From positions 1,426,001 through 1,490,000 of the forward strand of contig NZ_JAOVZR010000001.1 of assembly GCF_026619415.1 (NCBI RefSeq): 64,000 bases of DNA. Direction: 5' to 3'. Position 1 is the stretch's first letter. The number at the start of each line of letters is the position of its first letter. The notes below the pieces were generated by a model. The model was not told the DNA's origin and ran no database searches. It saw only the letters and a program-made list of their open reading frames with translations. This DNA comes from Hoeflea algicola (GTDB lineage: Bacteria > Pseudomonadota > Alphaproteobacteria > Rhizobiales > Rhizobiaceae). Shown here piece by piece: positions 7,632 through 16,220 of the stretch. Both the position numbers and the translations under genes were made by a program.

Positions 7632-8901
7632 TTTCAACCACTCCGTCAGTGTTGACGTGCCATGTCTGGATGCCGTTGTTGTGATAGATCGAGTTGCCAC
7701 CGCGTGCTGCGCGGAGCTCGTTCTTGGTCGGCTGCACCAGACCCTGATCATCAATGGCGCGCGATTGCAGCAGCATTTCCGAGCCATCCCAATTGATATC
7801 GAGATAGAACCGATGCAACGCCTTGGGCAGGCTCGGCCCGTCAATCCGCGCCTCATGCCAGTTGCGGCCGCCATCAATCGTCACATCAACCCGCTTGATC
7901 GTGCCGCTGCCCGACCAGGCAATCCCGCTGATTACCAGCGGCCCCTTGCCATGAGTTACAGGCGCTTGCGGGCTGGGGCTGGTGATGACCGATTTGACAT
8001 CCATCACGAAGGTATGGCGGCGGGCTTTGCCATCGGCGAGAAGGTCGGTGTATTTCGAGGTTTCCTCACGCTGCGCCCAGGGCTGGTCGCCAACCTCGAG
8101 CCGGCGCAGCCATTTTACCCACATATTGCCTTCCCAACCTGGCACGCACAGTCTCAGCGGATAGCCCTGTTCGGGACGCAAGGCTTCGCCGTTCATCTTG
8201 AAGGCGACAAGACAATCATCGAGCGCCTTTTCCATCGGGATGGAGCGGCTCATTGCTGCGGCATCGGCGCCTTCGGCCAGCAACCATTTGCCCGCTGTCT
8301 TCACACCTGCTTCTTCCAGCAGATAGCGCAACGGCACGCCGGTATAGACAACGCAATGCACCATGCCGTGGGTAAACTGGCAGCCATTGAGCTGCGCGCC
8401 CTTCCACTCCATGCCGGTATTGGCGGCGCATTCCAGGAAGTAAACCCGGTTCTCGCGCGGAAACCGCTTCAGGTCTTCCATCGTGAAAACCAATGGCGTG
8501 TCGACCAAGCCGTTGATCATCAGCCGGTGCTCGGTCGGATTGATGATCGCCACGCCGCCATGGTGGCGCTCGAAGCACAGACCGTTGGGCGTGATGATGC
8601 CGTCAAGTTCATGCAGCGGCGTGAAATTGATCGACGAGACCGGATCTGCCGTCAGCCATGGCACGTTGCGGCGCACCACCTGCGCCTCGAATTCAGACGG
8701 AGCCCCATAGGGCGCGGCATCGACGCCATCACCAAGATAGCGGTTCCAGTCCTGGATCTCGGTGATCAGCGGATCGCCGCCTTGCGCGCGCGCCATACCG
8801 GCGCTTGCCGCAACCGCCGCACCGCCAAGCAGGCCGGTCTTGAGAAAGTTGCGCCGCGAGGCCGCGCGTCCGGGTGTCTTCGGGTCGGTTTTGCTCACCA
8901 T
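7615..8901 (-). CDS. soxC: SoxC, molybdopterin subunit of sulfane dehydrogenase
   Basis: 428 aa, with a Tat signal containing SRRNFLKTG at about residues 15-23. It belongs to the sulfite-oxidase/SoxC molybdopterin family. The molybdenum-coordinating cysteine is C158 in YFLECAANTG, followed by a C-terminal Mo-co dimerisation domain. With SoxD it oxidises the protein-bound persulfide on SoxYZ by six electrons. The start at 8901 follows GGGAGG. Its dependence on molybdenum gives meaning to the adjacent modABC genes. Confidence 0.96.
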   Translation of the reverse strand: MVSKTDPKTPGRAASRRNFLKTGLLGGAAVAASAGMARAQGGDPLITEIQDWNRYLGDGVDAAPYGAPSEFEAQVVRRNVPWLTADPVSSINFTPLHELDGIITPNGLCFERHHGGVAIINPTEHRLMINGLVDTPLVFTMEDLKRFPRENRVYFLECAANTGMEWKGAQLNGCQFTHGMVHCVVYTGVPLRYLLEEAGVKTAGKWLLAEGADAAAMSRSIPMEKALDDCLVAFKMNGEALRPEQGYPLRLCVPGWEGNMWVKWLRRLEVGDQPWAQREETSKYTDLLADGKARRHTFVMDVKSVITSPSPQAPVTHGKGPLVISGIAWSGSGTIKRVDVTIDGGRNWHEARIDGPSLPKALHRFYLDINWDGSEMLLQSRAIDDQGLVQPTKNELRAARGGNSIYHNNGIQTWHVNTDGVVENVEVS

Positions 8902-8995
8902 GAGATCCTCCCTTCGCGCCTGTTCAGCATCTGCATTGTTGTTCTCCGTCCTCGCCGCCAGATGTTCACAATCCGGCTCTGGTTATCCCTCCGCC

Positions 8996-10696
8996 TCAGC
9001 GGATCACTTTCACTGCGGCTGCATCCGGATCCAGTGAAACCACGGATTTTTTGGTAATGTAGTCTTCCATCAGATCGTAGATCGGCGGGCCTTCGACGCC
9101 TTCATTGACCGATGCCCAGCCGCCGACGGTGTAGCTCTTTTCGGCTTCGATCAGATCGCCACTGCCGGTGAGCCGCATGTCTGTAATCCGGCTGCCGATT
9201 GTCGCATCCGGCGTGCAGGCATAGGTAAACCCGCCGACACGCACCATGTCGCCACCCTGCTGCAGGAAAGGATCCTTGTTGAACAGGTTGTCACAGACAT
9301 CTTCCATGATGTCCTTGAGCTGGGCGCCGGTGAACTCCAACCGGTAGACCGCCGGGTAGTTCATCGAGGTTTCGGTGTAGAGATCGTCGATGGTGATGTC
9401 GGAACCGGGCAACAGCGTCGTGCCCCAGCGGAACCCTGGCGACAGCGCGATCTCGGTGTCGCGCTCCTCCATGATTCCCTGGCAGATCAGGTCATCCCAG
9501 GTGCCGTTGAAATTGCCCCGCCGGTAAAGCAGGCTCTCGGTGCGACCGATCACCCGACTGGCCTCGGCCTCATAGGGTGCACGCACTTCGTCGATTTTGG
9601 CCGCCATTTCCGGATCGGGCGCAATCACGTCGGAAAACACCGGGATCAGCGTTGAATTGTAGCCGGCAATCTTGCCGTCCTTCACCTCGAGATCGATGCG
9701 GCCGAGATATTTGCCGTGCGAGCCCGACGACATCAGGATCGTACCCGCGACCTCGATGGCATGCGGAATGGCATCATGGGTGTGGCCGGTGACGATCACG
9801 TCAAGGCCGGAGACGACGGTGGCTAGCTTGCGGTCGACATCGAAGCCGTTATGCGACAGCAACACCACGATTTCCGCGCCCTGCGCGCGCGCCGCGTCGA
9901 CATTGGCCTGCAGGACATCGGGGCGGATGCCGAACGACCATTTCGGAAACATCCAGCTCGGGTTGGCGATCGGCGTATACGGCATGGCCTGGCCGATCAC
10001 CGCCACCTTGACGCCGCCGCGCTCGAAATAGGCGGTGTGCTCGAAGGCCGGTTCATCCCATTCCGCATCGAAGATGTTCGACGCCAGGAACGGATATCCC
10101 ATCGCATCGACCAGTTCCAGGAACCGATCCTCGCCAAAGGTGAACTCCCAGTGCCCGGTCATCGCGTCGGGCTTGAGCAGCTTCATGCAGTCGACCATGT
10201 CCTGGCCGTTGGTCTTGAGCGAGGTATAGGAGCCCTGCCAGGTGTCGCCACCATCGAGAAACAGCACCTTGTCATCGCCGCGCTCGGCGCGGATCGACTT
10301 GACCAGGGTGGCTGTACGGTCGAGCCCGCCAAGCCGGCCATAGGTACGGGCCAGATCAACATAGTCGACCATGGTGTGGGCGTAAGCCAGCGGGCCGCCC
10401 TTATCGATGCCGAAATAATCGAGGAACTCCTCGGCCACCAGATGCGGCGGCAGCCCGGCATAGTCGCCGACCCCGATATTGGTGTCGGGCGGACGGAAGA
10501 ACACCGGCTTGAGTTGCGCATGCACATCGGTGAAATGCAGAAGCGTCACCTGGCCTTTAGCGTCGAATTTCAGCAGGTCGTCCTGGGTCAGTTTCTGCTG
10601 CGCCAAAGCGCGCGTCACATTGGCCCCAAGCCCGGCGGCGCCAAAGGCAAAACCTGCGTTCAGCGCATATTGCAAAAAGTCGCGTCGGCTGTGCAT
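8996..10696 (-). CDS. soxB: SoxB, di-manganese thiosulfohydrolase
   Basis: 566 aa 5'-nucleotidase/metallophosphoesterase family protein. It has a twin-arginine start (SRRDFLQYAL) and metal-site motifs LHFTDVHAQL, LDGGDTWQGS, TGHWEFTFG and VTGHTHDAI, then the C-terminal nucleotidase-like domain. SoxB hydrolyses sulfate from SoxYZ-bound thiosulfonate in the periplasm. The ATG at 10696 was chosen because it follows a GGAG site and begins the Tat signal; an upstream in-frame start (10726) adds ten residues. Fourth functional unit of the sox operon, preceded by a strong hairpin. Confidence 0.97.
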   Translation of the reverse strand: MHSRRDFLQYALNAGFAFGAAGLGANVTRALAQQKLTQDDLLKFDAKGQVTLLHFTDVHAQLKPVFFRPPDTNIGVGDYAGLPPHLVAEEFLDYFGIDKGGPLAYAHTMVDYVDLARTYGRLGGLDRTATLVKSIRAERGDDKVLFLDGGDTWQGSYTSLKTNGQDMVDCMKLLKPDAMTGHWEFTFGEDRFLELVDAMGYPFLASNIFDAEWDEPAFEHTAYFERGGVKVAVIGQAMPYTPIANPSWMFPKWSFGIRPDVLQANVDAARAQGAEIVVLLSHNGFDVDRKLATVVSGLDVIVTGHTHDAIPHAIEVAGTILMSSGSHGKYLGRIDLEVKDGKIAGYNSTLIPVFSDVIAPDPEMAAKIDEVRAPYEAEASRVIGRTESLLYRRGNFNGTWDDLICQGIMEERDTEIALSPGFRWGTTLLPGSDITIDDLYTETSMNYPAVYRLEFTGAQLKDIMEDVCDNLFNKDPFLQQGGDMVRVGGFTYACTPDATIGSRITDMRLTGSGDLIEAEKSYTVGGWASVNEGVEGPPIYDLMEDYITKKSVVSLDPDAAAVKVIR

Positions 10697-10789
10697 GCCA
10701 ATCTCCATTCGGGCAAAAAAGGACAAGCGAATCCGCTCCGGCGCCAGCCGGATTTCGCATTCCCCGATTTCATGCGTTCAGTATCGTCG

Positions 10790-10813
10790 CCGGAGGCGCC
10801 AAGGCGCCCCCGG
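10790..10813 (-). other. Intercistronic GC-rich hairpin between soxA and soxB
   Basis: CCGG-A-GGCGCC then AA then GGCGCC-C-CCGG folds into a 10-bp stem with one A/C mismatch and a two-base loop. It sits 13 nt after the soxA stop codon. No T-run follows, so it more likely stabilises the 3' end of a soxXYZA transcript or partially attenuates readthrough than fully terminates. Confidence 0.5.
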
Positions 10814-10825
10814 TCAGGTCACGTT

Positions 10826-11674
10826 TTACTGGCGGACCGAAGGCGTTTCGACCGAAAGGCCGGTGCCACGCCATGTCACATAGGTCTCAAGCGCCATCAA
10901 CTCGTCCGAGAATGCCTTCGGCTGCTCGGCGCGGGTATCGCGGATACAACCGCGGAACCGCTGGTGTAGCGAAGTAAGCCCGCTCTTGAGCCGGTAGGTG
11001 GGAAAGCCATTGACCTGTCCCTGGCTCAAATGGTCGGCCCGGATGTATTTTCCGGTGCTGACTTCGTGGCAACTGGCGCATGCAAGGTTCAACTGCCCAG
11101 TGCGGGTGTAGTAGACGTCCTTGCCCTTCTCCCACCAAGTCTGCATGTCGCCCTGGCTGAGATCAATCTCAACCGGCACGCCAAGTGACTGATGCTTGAT
11201 ATAGGTTGTCAACTCCTGCTGGCCGCCCTTGTTGAAAGGCAAAGCTTCCGCGCCCATCTGTTCGGTTCGGCATTTGTTGATCTGCAGCTCGATGTTGATC
11301 GGCTTCTGCGAATCCGCGTCCCATTTCGGGTAGTTCGCGCCAACACCCTTCATGGTTTCAGCCGCGTCGCCGTGGCAGCTGGCGCAGGACTTGCCGGCCG
11401 TGCCCTCAACCTTGTTCCACAGAACTTCGCCGTCTTCGACGGCAATCATGCCCGGGTTCTCGATCGTATCGCGCTCGACATCGCGGGTTTCAGCTTCGCG
11501 GTAATGCCAGCCGGAAACCACTTCGTCGAAGGGATGCCCCTCCGGCGCCGCAGTGCGGGTCACCATCGGCACACCATCGATCTCCAGCGTATCGTCGACA
11601 GGATCAGCAAATGCGAGGCCCGAGCCGGCCAATCCGGCCGCAAGGGCAATGCCGGTAATTAGAAGTCTTTTCAT
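10826..11674 (-). CDS. soxA: SoxA, diheme cytochrome c of the SoxAX complex
   Basis: 282 aa with an N-terminal Sec signal (residues 1 to about 23). Two haem c motifs are seen: C97-x-x-C100-H101 and C199-x-x-C202-H203. The distal cysteines C135 (NKCRTEQ) and C243 (RGCIRDTRAE) match the axial ligands known in SoxA; the latter is the cysteine persulfide ligand of the catalytic haem. SoxAX joins thiosulfate oxidatively to the SoxY cysteine. The start at 11674 begins the signal peptide; the longer frame reads into soxZ. Confidence 0.97.
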   Translation of the reverse strand: MKRLLITGIALAAGLAGSGLAFADPVDDTLEIDGVPMVTRTAAPEGHPFDEVVSGWHYREAETRDVERDTIENPGMIAVEDGEVLWNKVEGTAGKSCASCHGDAAETMKGVGANYPKWDADSQKPINIELQINKCRTEQMGAEALPFNKGGQQELTTYIKHQSLGVPVEIDLSQGDMQTWWEKGKDVYYTRTGQLNLACASCHEVSTGKYIRADHLSQGQVNGFPTYRLKSGLTSLHQRFRGCIRDTRAEQPKAFSDELMALETYVTWRGTGLSVETPSVRQ

Positions 11675-11738
11675 CACGGTCTCTGTCCTCCCAGGATCAT
11701 CCTGCCTGGCCTCCCGGCCCACGCAGGCACCCTTCGTT

Positions 11739-12062
11739 TTAGTTGACTTCGATCGGCGCCTCGGCTTCATAAACCGATCCGTCGTCGTCCAGCCAGGTGA
11801 ACTTGAAGGTTCCGCTAGCCGGGACCTTGGCGTTGAACTCGAAATACGGGTTGGCCGAAATCGCCGGATCAAGATCGCACTCGAACACCGTCTGCCCTTC
11901 GAACGAGCAGGTGAACTTGTTGATGATCTGGCGCGGGATCGGATTTCCGTCCTTGTCCTTGCGCTGCCCGGATTCCATTTCATGGCTGATCAGGGTCTTG
12001 AGAGTGATGACCTCACCGGCGGAAGCCGACTTGGGCACCTTGATGCGTGGTTTTGATGCCAT
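11739..12062 (-). CDS. soxZ: SoxZ, sulfur carrier partner subunit
   Basis: 107 aa without a signal peptide of its own, as usual for SoxZ, which is exported folded with the Tat-targeted SoxY. The sequence ASKPRIKVPKSASAGEVITLKTLISHEMESG is characteristic of the family, as is the beta-rich immunoglobulin-like fold implied by FKFTWLDDDGSVYEAEAPIEV. It lies 21 nt after soxY. SoxYZ carries pathway intermediates through the periplasm. Confidence 0.97.
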   Translation of the reverse strand: MASKPRIKVPKSASAGEVITLKTLISHEMESGQRKDKDGNPIPRQIINKFTCSFEGQTVFECDLDPAISANPYFEFNAKVPASGTFKFTWLDDDGSVYEAEAPIEVN

Positions 12063-12083
12063 TGTTTCAATTCCTGTCCTGGC

Positions 12084-12539
12084 TTAGCCGCCGCAGCCGC
12101 CGATGGTTACCTTGACCTGCTTCTTGTCCATGAAGACCGAGCCGTCCTTCATTTTCGCAACCGCGATGACGTTCTGGGTCTTGGCCAGACGCATGCGGGT
12201 AGTGGCTTCCGCCGCGCCGCTCATCTCGGTGAAGTGAAAGGTCGCAACCTGCGGGTTGGGGTTGCCTTCGGCGAAAATGATCACCGATTCGACCAGGTCG
12301 TCGCCGCTCATCGCGCTTTCGACACTGACCGACACGGGCACGGTATTGCCGTTTTCGGCGATTTCGGGTGCGGTCAGCGTAATCTTGCCTTCAGCCGGGG
12401 TTGCACCGCCGGTGAATTCCATGATCGCCTTTTCCGTATCCTCCACCGCAGCCAAGGCCGGATTGACCCGTGCCCCGACGCTGATAAAGGCCGCGGCACT
12501 TGCGGCCAGACCTAAGACACTACGTCTTGTAAATTTCAT
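12084..12539 (-). CDS. soxY: SoxY, sulfur carrier with C-terminal GGCGG arm
   Basis: 151 aa. The N-terminus has a Tat signal (MKFTRRSVLGLAAS), and the protein ends in VKVTIGGCGG. That is the flexible swinging arm whose cysteine (C149) holds the sulfur intermediates. The ATG at 12539 was selected because it begins the Tat signal; upstream residues in the same frame belong to the soxX-soxY gap and the soxX 3' end. Partner of SoxZ immediately downstream. Confidence 0.97.
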   Translation of the reverse strand: MKFTRRSVLGLAASAAAFISVGARVNPALAAVEDTEKAIMEFTGGATPAEGKITLTAPEIAENGNTVPVSVSVESAMSGDDLVESVIIFAEGNPNPQVATFHFTEMSGAAEATTRMRLAKTQNVIAVAKMKDGSVFMDKKQVKVTIGGCGG

Positions 12540-12594
12540 TGTATCCGAGCTCCTTTGCTCCAAATTGATCTGTGTCCCATTTCTTTCCCTCAGC

Positions 12595-13059
12595 TCAATC
12601 CTTGAGCGTGACGAGATAGGCCACAACATCCTCGACTTCCTGAGCGCTCAGGATGGTCTTGCCCACATATTGTTTCGCCAGATGCTCGCCGACCGCCAGA
12701 GAGTAAAACCCCGGCATCACGGTTTCAGGGCCGAAGGGCTCTTTAGAATTGACCACAATGGCGCGAAGCTCTGGCTCTTCCCAGCGCGAGGCGACACCAT
12801 CAAGCGGCGGGCCGACATCACCATGGAAAAGCTCGCCGGACATATCCGAATTGACGTGACATGCGAGGCAATTGCCCTGCTTGCGGCTCTTGAAAATTTC
12901 CGCGCCCGCTGCCGGATCACCGGCCACGCCGGTCAACGACGTGACAACACCGGCATCGGTAAACTCGACCGCGTCGGGGCCGATTTCCGCGGCGAAGGCA
13001 GCCGTCGACAGCCCCACCGAGGCTATCACCGACAGTATAAATTTGTTTCGCCTATGCAT
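12595..13059 (-). CDS. soxX: SoxX, monohaem cytochrome c of the SoxAX complex
   Basis: 154 aa, with a Sec signal peptide ending near STAAFAAE. The haem motif CLACH is at residues 64-68, and a methionine ligand is likely in ETVMPGFYS. It receives electrons from SoxA and passes them to small cytochromes. It is the first gene of the soxXYZABCD operon. Its start at 13059 follows a GGAGGGAGGGA ribosome-binding tract, and the 127-nt gap upstream, up to soxW, is the expected operon promoter. Confidence 0.96.
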   Translation of the reverse strand: MHRRNKFILSVIASVGLSTAAFAAEIGPDAVEFTDAGVVTSLTGVAGDPAAGAEIFKSRKQGNCLACHVNSDMSGELFHGDVGPPLDGVASRWEEPELRAIVVNSKEPFGPETVMPGFYSLAVGEHLAKQYVGKTILSAQEVEDVVAYLVTLKD

Positions 13060-13081
13060 ATGGCGGTCCCTCCCTCCATTG

Positions 13082-13172
13082 TCCGGATATTTGCAATCCG
13101 GATCTTCTCCGTTTCAAACGATAGCCATTTGGCGGCGTACATTCAACGTAAAAATATGATTTCTTGAATATG
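13082..13172 (-). promoter_or_regulatory. soxW-soxX intergenic operator region (AT-rich dyads)
   Basis: The gap before soxX contains ATATTTGCAATC (13087-13098) flanked by TCCGGAT repeats, and an inverted pair ACATTCAA (near 13140-13147) / TTGAATAT (13164-13171). In Paracoccus and Pseudaminobacter the ArsR-type repressor SoxR binds this same soxW-soxX gap. The motif TTGCAATC recurs in the soxV-soxS gap. The regulator itself is not encoded in the window. Confidence 0.45.
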
Positions 13173-13186
13173 TCGTTTTTCCAAGC

Positions 13187-13777
13187 CTATTCCGCGTTCA
13201 GCCGCCCTTCCTCCCGCAATTGGTTGATGATCCGCGCGTGGTATTTCTGGAAATGCTCCTCACCTTCATAGCCTTTTTCGCTTACCCATTTGAACATGTT
13301 CAGGAATGTCCATTTGCCAAAGGCCCCCGGCATGGTGGCAACAGCGGCTTGTGCAACAGGTACATTGTCGGGTGCGTCTTCAGGCAGGAAGACCAGAGTG
13401 GGCGTAAAAACATAGCCCCATTTGCGGGCGGCGGTTTTCTCGGTCAGCGTCTCGCCATCAAGATCGGTGACCTCCTCGTCGCCAAACATATTGTATTGCA
13501 CGACCATGAAATTGGCCTTGATGAACTCGGCAACTTCCGGATCGGCCAGCAACTCCTCATGCATCTTGGCGCAATAGATGCAGCCACGTTGCTCGAAAAT
13601 CATCACCAGTCGCTTGCCGTCCGCCTTGGCGGTTTCGATGTCTTCGGCCACATCGCGGAAGGTCATGGAAAACCAGTTCTGCTTGTGCAGCCCGTCCTCA
13701 CCGAGTTCGACGGACCAAGCCTGGGCAGACAGGCCGACAATTGCGGCAAGGGCGATAAAAGCGCGTCTCATCATCAT
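13187..13777 (-). CDS. soxW: SoxW, periplasmic thioredoxin-like protein
   Basis: 196 aa, with a signal peptide (cleavage near AQAWS) and a thioredoxin-fold active site C66-I-Y-C69 in FEQRGCIYCAKMH. SoxW receives electrons from SoxV and is thought to keep SoxYZ reduced and active. Three consecutive ATG codons (13777, 13774, 13771) follow AGGAG; the first is used here. It lies 7 nt downstream of soxV, so the two form a unit. Confidence 0.93.
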   Translation of the reverse strand: MMMRRAFIALAAIVGLSAQAWSVELGEDGLHKQNWFSMTFRDVAEDIETAKADGKRLVMIFEQRGCIYCAKMHEELLADPEVAEFIKANFMVVQYNMFGDEEVTDLDGETLTEKTAARKWGYVFTPTLVFLPEDAPDNVPVAQAAVATMPGAFGKWTFLNMFKWVSEKGYEGEEHFQKYHARIINQLREEGRLNAE

Positions 13778-13784
13778 TATTCTC

Positions 13785-14516
13785 CTATCCAATTGTCGCA
13801 AATGCGGGGAACGTTTCCAGCAACCATTGGGCGATCCGCGACATCTGGCCAGTCATGAACAGGATACCTGTAATGACGAGAAGTACGCCCATGGCCTTTT
13901 CGATCACAGCCATATGTTTCTTGATTCGGGTCGAAAACCGGATGAATCGACTGGCAAACACGCCGGCAACGATAAAAGGAATCCCGATACCCAGCGCATA
14001 AAGTCCCAGCAGCATCGCCCCCTGCCCGGCGCTCTCCTTGGCCGCCGCCATGAACAGGATGGCAGCCAGAATCGGCCCGACACAGGGTGTCCAGCCAAAG
14101 GCAAAGGCCAGCCCCATGACGTAGGCGCCGACCATGCCTGCCGGCTTGCGCTCAACATTGACCCGCGCTTCGCGGTAGAGTAGCGCAAACTTAAACACGC
14201 CCAGAAAATGCAGCCCCATCAGCAAGATCACGATGCCTGCAATGACCGACAGCACATCGAAATAGCGCGCCACCGATTGCCCGATCACGCTTGCAGTTGC
14301 GCCCAGCGCCACGAACACGGTGGAAAATCCCAGCACAAAGGCAACTGACGCCAACGCAATGCGCCGGGAAGCGGCCTTGTCGGCCTCGGCATTCTGGACT
14401 TCATGAAAACTCATTCCCGCCAGATAGGCCAGATAAGGTGGCACGATCGGCAACACGCAGGGCGACACAAATGACAACAAACCGGCCAGAAAAGCGGCCC
14501 CGTACCCAATATCCAT
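13785..14516 (-). CDS. soxV: SoxV, CcdA-type thiol/disulfide transmembrane reductase
   Basis: 243 aa with six predicted membrane segments. Conserved CcdA/DsbD cysteines lie in FVSPCVLPIVPPYLAYLAG and FGWTPCVGPILAA. SoxV carries electrons from cytoplasmic thioredoxin across the membrane to SoxW. The ATG at 14516 was chosen; a GTG directly before it (14519) lies closer to the GGGAGG site and is possible. Divergent from soxS across an AT-rich regulatory gap. Confidence 0.93.
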   Translation of the reverse strand: MDIGYGAAFLAGLLSFVSPCVLPIVPPYLAYLAGMSFHEVQNAEADKAASRRIALASVAFVLGFSTVFVALGATASVIGQSVARYFDVLSVIAGIVILLMGLHFLGVFKFALLYREARVNVERKPAGMVGAYVMGLAFAFGWTPCVGPILAAILFMAAAKESAGQGAMLLGLYALGIGIPFIVAGVFASRFIRFSTRIKKHMAVIEKAMGVLLVITGILFMTGQMSRIAQWLLETFPAFATIG

Positions 14517-14580
14517 CACCTGTGACGACCTCCCGTCGCTGCGCCGCTCCACGTCTGGTTGACGTGATGGCGGCGACCAT

Positions 14581-14624
14581 GCAATTGCTAGATATGCAAA
14601 ATATTATATATATTGCAATCGCAA
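14581..14624. promoter_or_regulatory. soxV-soxS divergent operator region
   Basis: An AT-rich inverted repeat spans 14595-14617, with ends TGCAA and TTGCA and 9 of 11 arm positions matching. A perfect GCAATTGC palindrome (14581-14588) and TTGCAATCGCAA (14613-14624) lie beside it. This matches the position of the SoxR operators between soxS and soxV in Paracoccus-type clusters. It is a candidate site for a SoxR/BigR-like ArsR repressor. Confidence 0.5.
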
Positions 14625-14647
14625 AATTCTCCAACGGGACCCGCGCC

Positions 14648-14998
14648 ATGACGGCATACCCTGCAGCCCTGCTTGCCCTTCTCATCGGCTTCTCGACTCC
14701 GGCGCTGGCAGCTGAGCTCGTCATGTTTGAGCAGGCTGGCTGTGCCTGGTGCAAGCGTTTCAACGAGGAGATCGCGCCGGCCTGGTCGAAAACCGAACAG
14801 GGCAAGCGCGCGCCATTGCGCAGGGTCGATATTCACGCCAATATTCCTGCCGACCTCGCCGATATTCCGGTCGAGCGCTTCACGCCAACCTTTGTGCTGG
14901 TGGACGATGGCCGCGAGCTTGGCAGGCTGCGCGGCTATCCCGGCGACCAGTTCTTCTGGGCACTGATGGATGAGATGCTGGCCAAGCTTGATCCGTGA
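14648..14998 (+). CDS. soxS: SoxS, periplasmic thioredoxin-like regulator/activator of the Sox system
   Basis: 116 aa with a signal peptide (cleavage near TPALA) and a thioredoxin-like active site C32-A-W-C35 in QAGCAWCKRFN. The cis-proline region is RFTPTFVLVDDG. SoxS homologues in Paracoccus help to keep SoxY in its reduced, active form. The ATG at 14648 begins the signal peptide; an upstream start at 14597 would lie within the operator. It is followed by soxT and is divergent from soxVW. Confidence 0.88.
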   Translation: MTAYPAALLALLIGFSTPALAAELVMFEQAGCAWCKRFNEEIAPAWSKTEQGKRAPLRRVDIHANIPADLADIPVERFTPTFVLVDDGRELGRLRGYPGDQFFWALMDEMLAKLDP

Positions 14999-15128
14999 AT
15001 CCGCGGAGCCTCTGCAGAACACCCGCCGCGCGCCTGACGGACAGACACGATCGCTTGCCTGCATGGGGCAGCGCGCCTAGACTTGATGGACAACGCTCGG
15101 AAACATGGCCGGAGGGAGGAATGCCATC

Positions 15129-16220
15129 ATGATCAATTCGGGATGGATGCTGGCGCTGTCGGGCTGCGCAGTGGGCGGGGTTATCGGTTTCCTGGCCCGT
15201 AAAAGCCATTTCTGCACCATGGCCGCACTCGAGCGTCATTGGTACGCTGCCGACGATCGACCGCTGCGGGCCTGGGTGCTAGCGGCGTTTACCGCGCTGA
15301 TCGCCACCCAACTTGCAGCTGCCGCCGGCTTCGCCGACATAGATCGCTCGTTTTATATCACCGAACCGCTGCCGCTTGCCGGCGCAATACTCGGCGGACT
15401 AATGTTCGGCCTCGGCATGGCGCTTGTCGGCACATGCGGTTTTGGCGCTCTGGTGCGCCTTGGCGGCGGCAATCTGCGCGCGCTGGTGGTGCTTACCGGT
15501 CTCGGCCTGGCAGCCCTTGCCGCCCAGCGCGGCGTCACCGCCCATCTTCGCGCCGCCCTGCTCGACCCGCTTTCCATCAATCTCAATGCCTTTGGCGGCC
15601 AGTCACTTGGCGCCCTGTCCTCACGGGCACTCGGTTTTGATGTCGCGTTACCGCTGGCGCTCGTCATCGGTGCGGCTGGGCTCTGGTGGGTATTTAAATC
15701 AGCCGCCTTTCGCGCTGATCGGATGCGGCTATGGGCCGGCCTTGGAATCGGCCTGTGCATCGCTGGCGGCTGGGTCATTACCAGCCGCTTCGCCGCCCAT
15801 ATGCTCGACCCGGTGCAACTGGAGGCCGGCTCCTTCGTCATGCCGGTGGGCGACACCATCATGCAGATCATCACCGTCACCGGCGAACTGCCCGATTACG
15901 GCGTCGGCCTGGTCGTCGGCGTGTTCCTGGGCGCTGCTGTATCGGCATTCCGCTCCGACGACATGCGCTGGGAAGCCTGCGACGATGCCCGCGAACTCAG
16001 CCGCCACCTGCTCGGCGCATTCCTGATGGGAACCGGTGGCGTCTTCGCCCTTGGCTGCACTATAGGTCAGGGCGTCAGCGCCTTTTCGGTGATGGCCATC
16101 TCCGCGCCAATTGTCATGGCCTCGATCGCGCTCGGCGCGCGCATGGGCCTGGGTCTGCTAATGGAAGGCACTCCATTCAGTTTCATCGCCGACTGGCGCG
16201 CGTCAAAAACCTCAGTCTGA
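15129..16220 (+). CDS. soxT: SoxT, YeeE/YedE-family sulfur compound transporter
   Basis: 363 aa membrane protein with roughly ten hydrophobic helices and the paired DUF395 motifs of YeeE/YedE proteins. Conserved cysteines lie in SHFCTMAAL, GTCGFGALVRLGGGNLRAL and LGCTIGQGVS. TsuA of this family imports thiosulfate, and SoxT is a standard member of sox clusters. The start at 15129 is preceded by GGAGGGAGGA at 8-nt spacing. Its last 9 nt overlap the 3' end of the convergent metallo-beta-lactamase gene. Confidence 0.88.
   Translation: MINSGWMLALSGCAVGGVIGFLARKSHFCTMAALERHWYAADDRPLRAWVLAAFTALIATQLAAAAGFADIDRSFYITEPLPLAGAILGGLMFGLGMALVGTCGFGALVRLGGGNLRALVVLTGLGLAALAAQRGVTAHLRAALLDPLSINLNAFGGQSLGALSSRALGFDVALPLALVIGAAGLWWVFKSAAFRADRMRLWAGLGIGLCIAGGWVITSRFAAHMLDPVQLEAGSFVMPVGDTIMQIITVTGELPDYGVGLVVGVFLGAAVSAFRSDDMRWEACDDARELSRHLLGAFLMGTGGVFALGCTIGQGVSAFSVMAISAPIVMASIALGARMGLGLLMEGTPFSFIADWRASKTSV

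Noticed and set aside
7441..9057. 538-codon plus-strand frame across soxC and soxD
   Set aside because: It is antisense to soxC/soxD with their haem and molybdenum motifs, and its composition is that of a shadow frame.
14524..14647. A soxR gene hidden near soxS/soxV
   Set aside because: The gap between the two divergent genes is only about 130 nt and contains no frame long enough for an ArsR protein.
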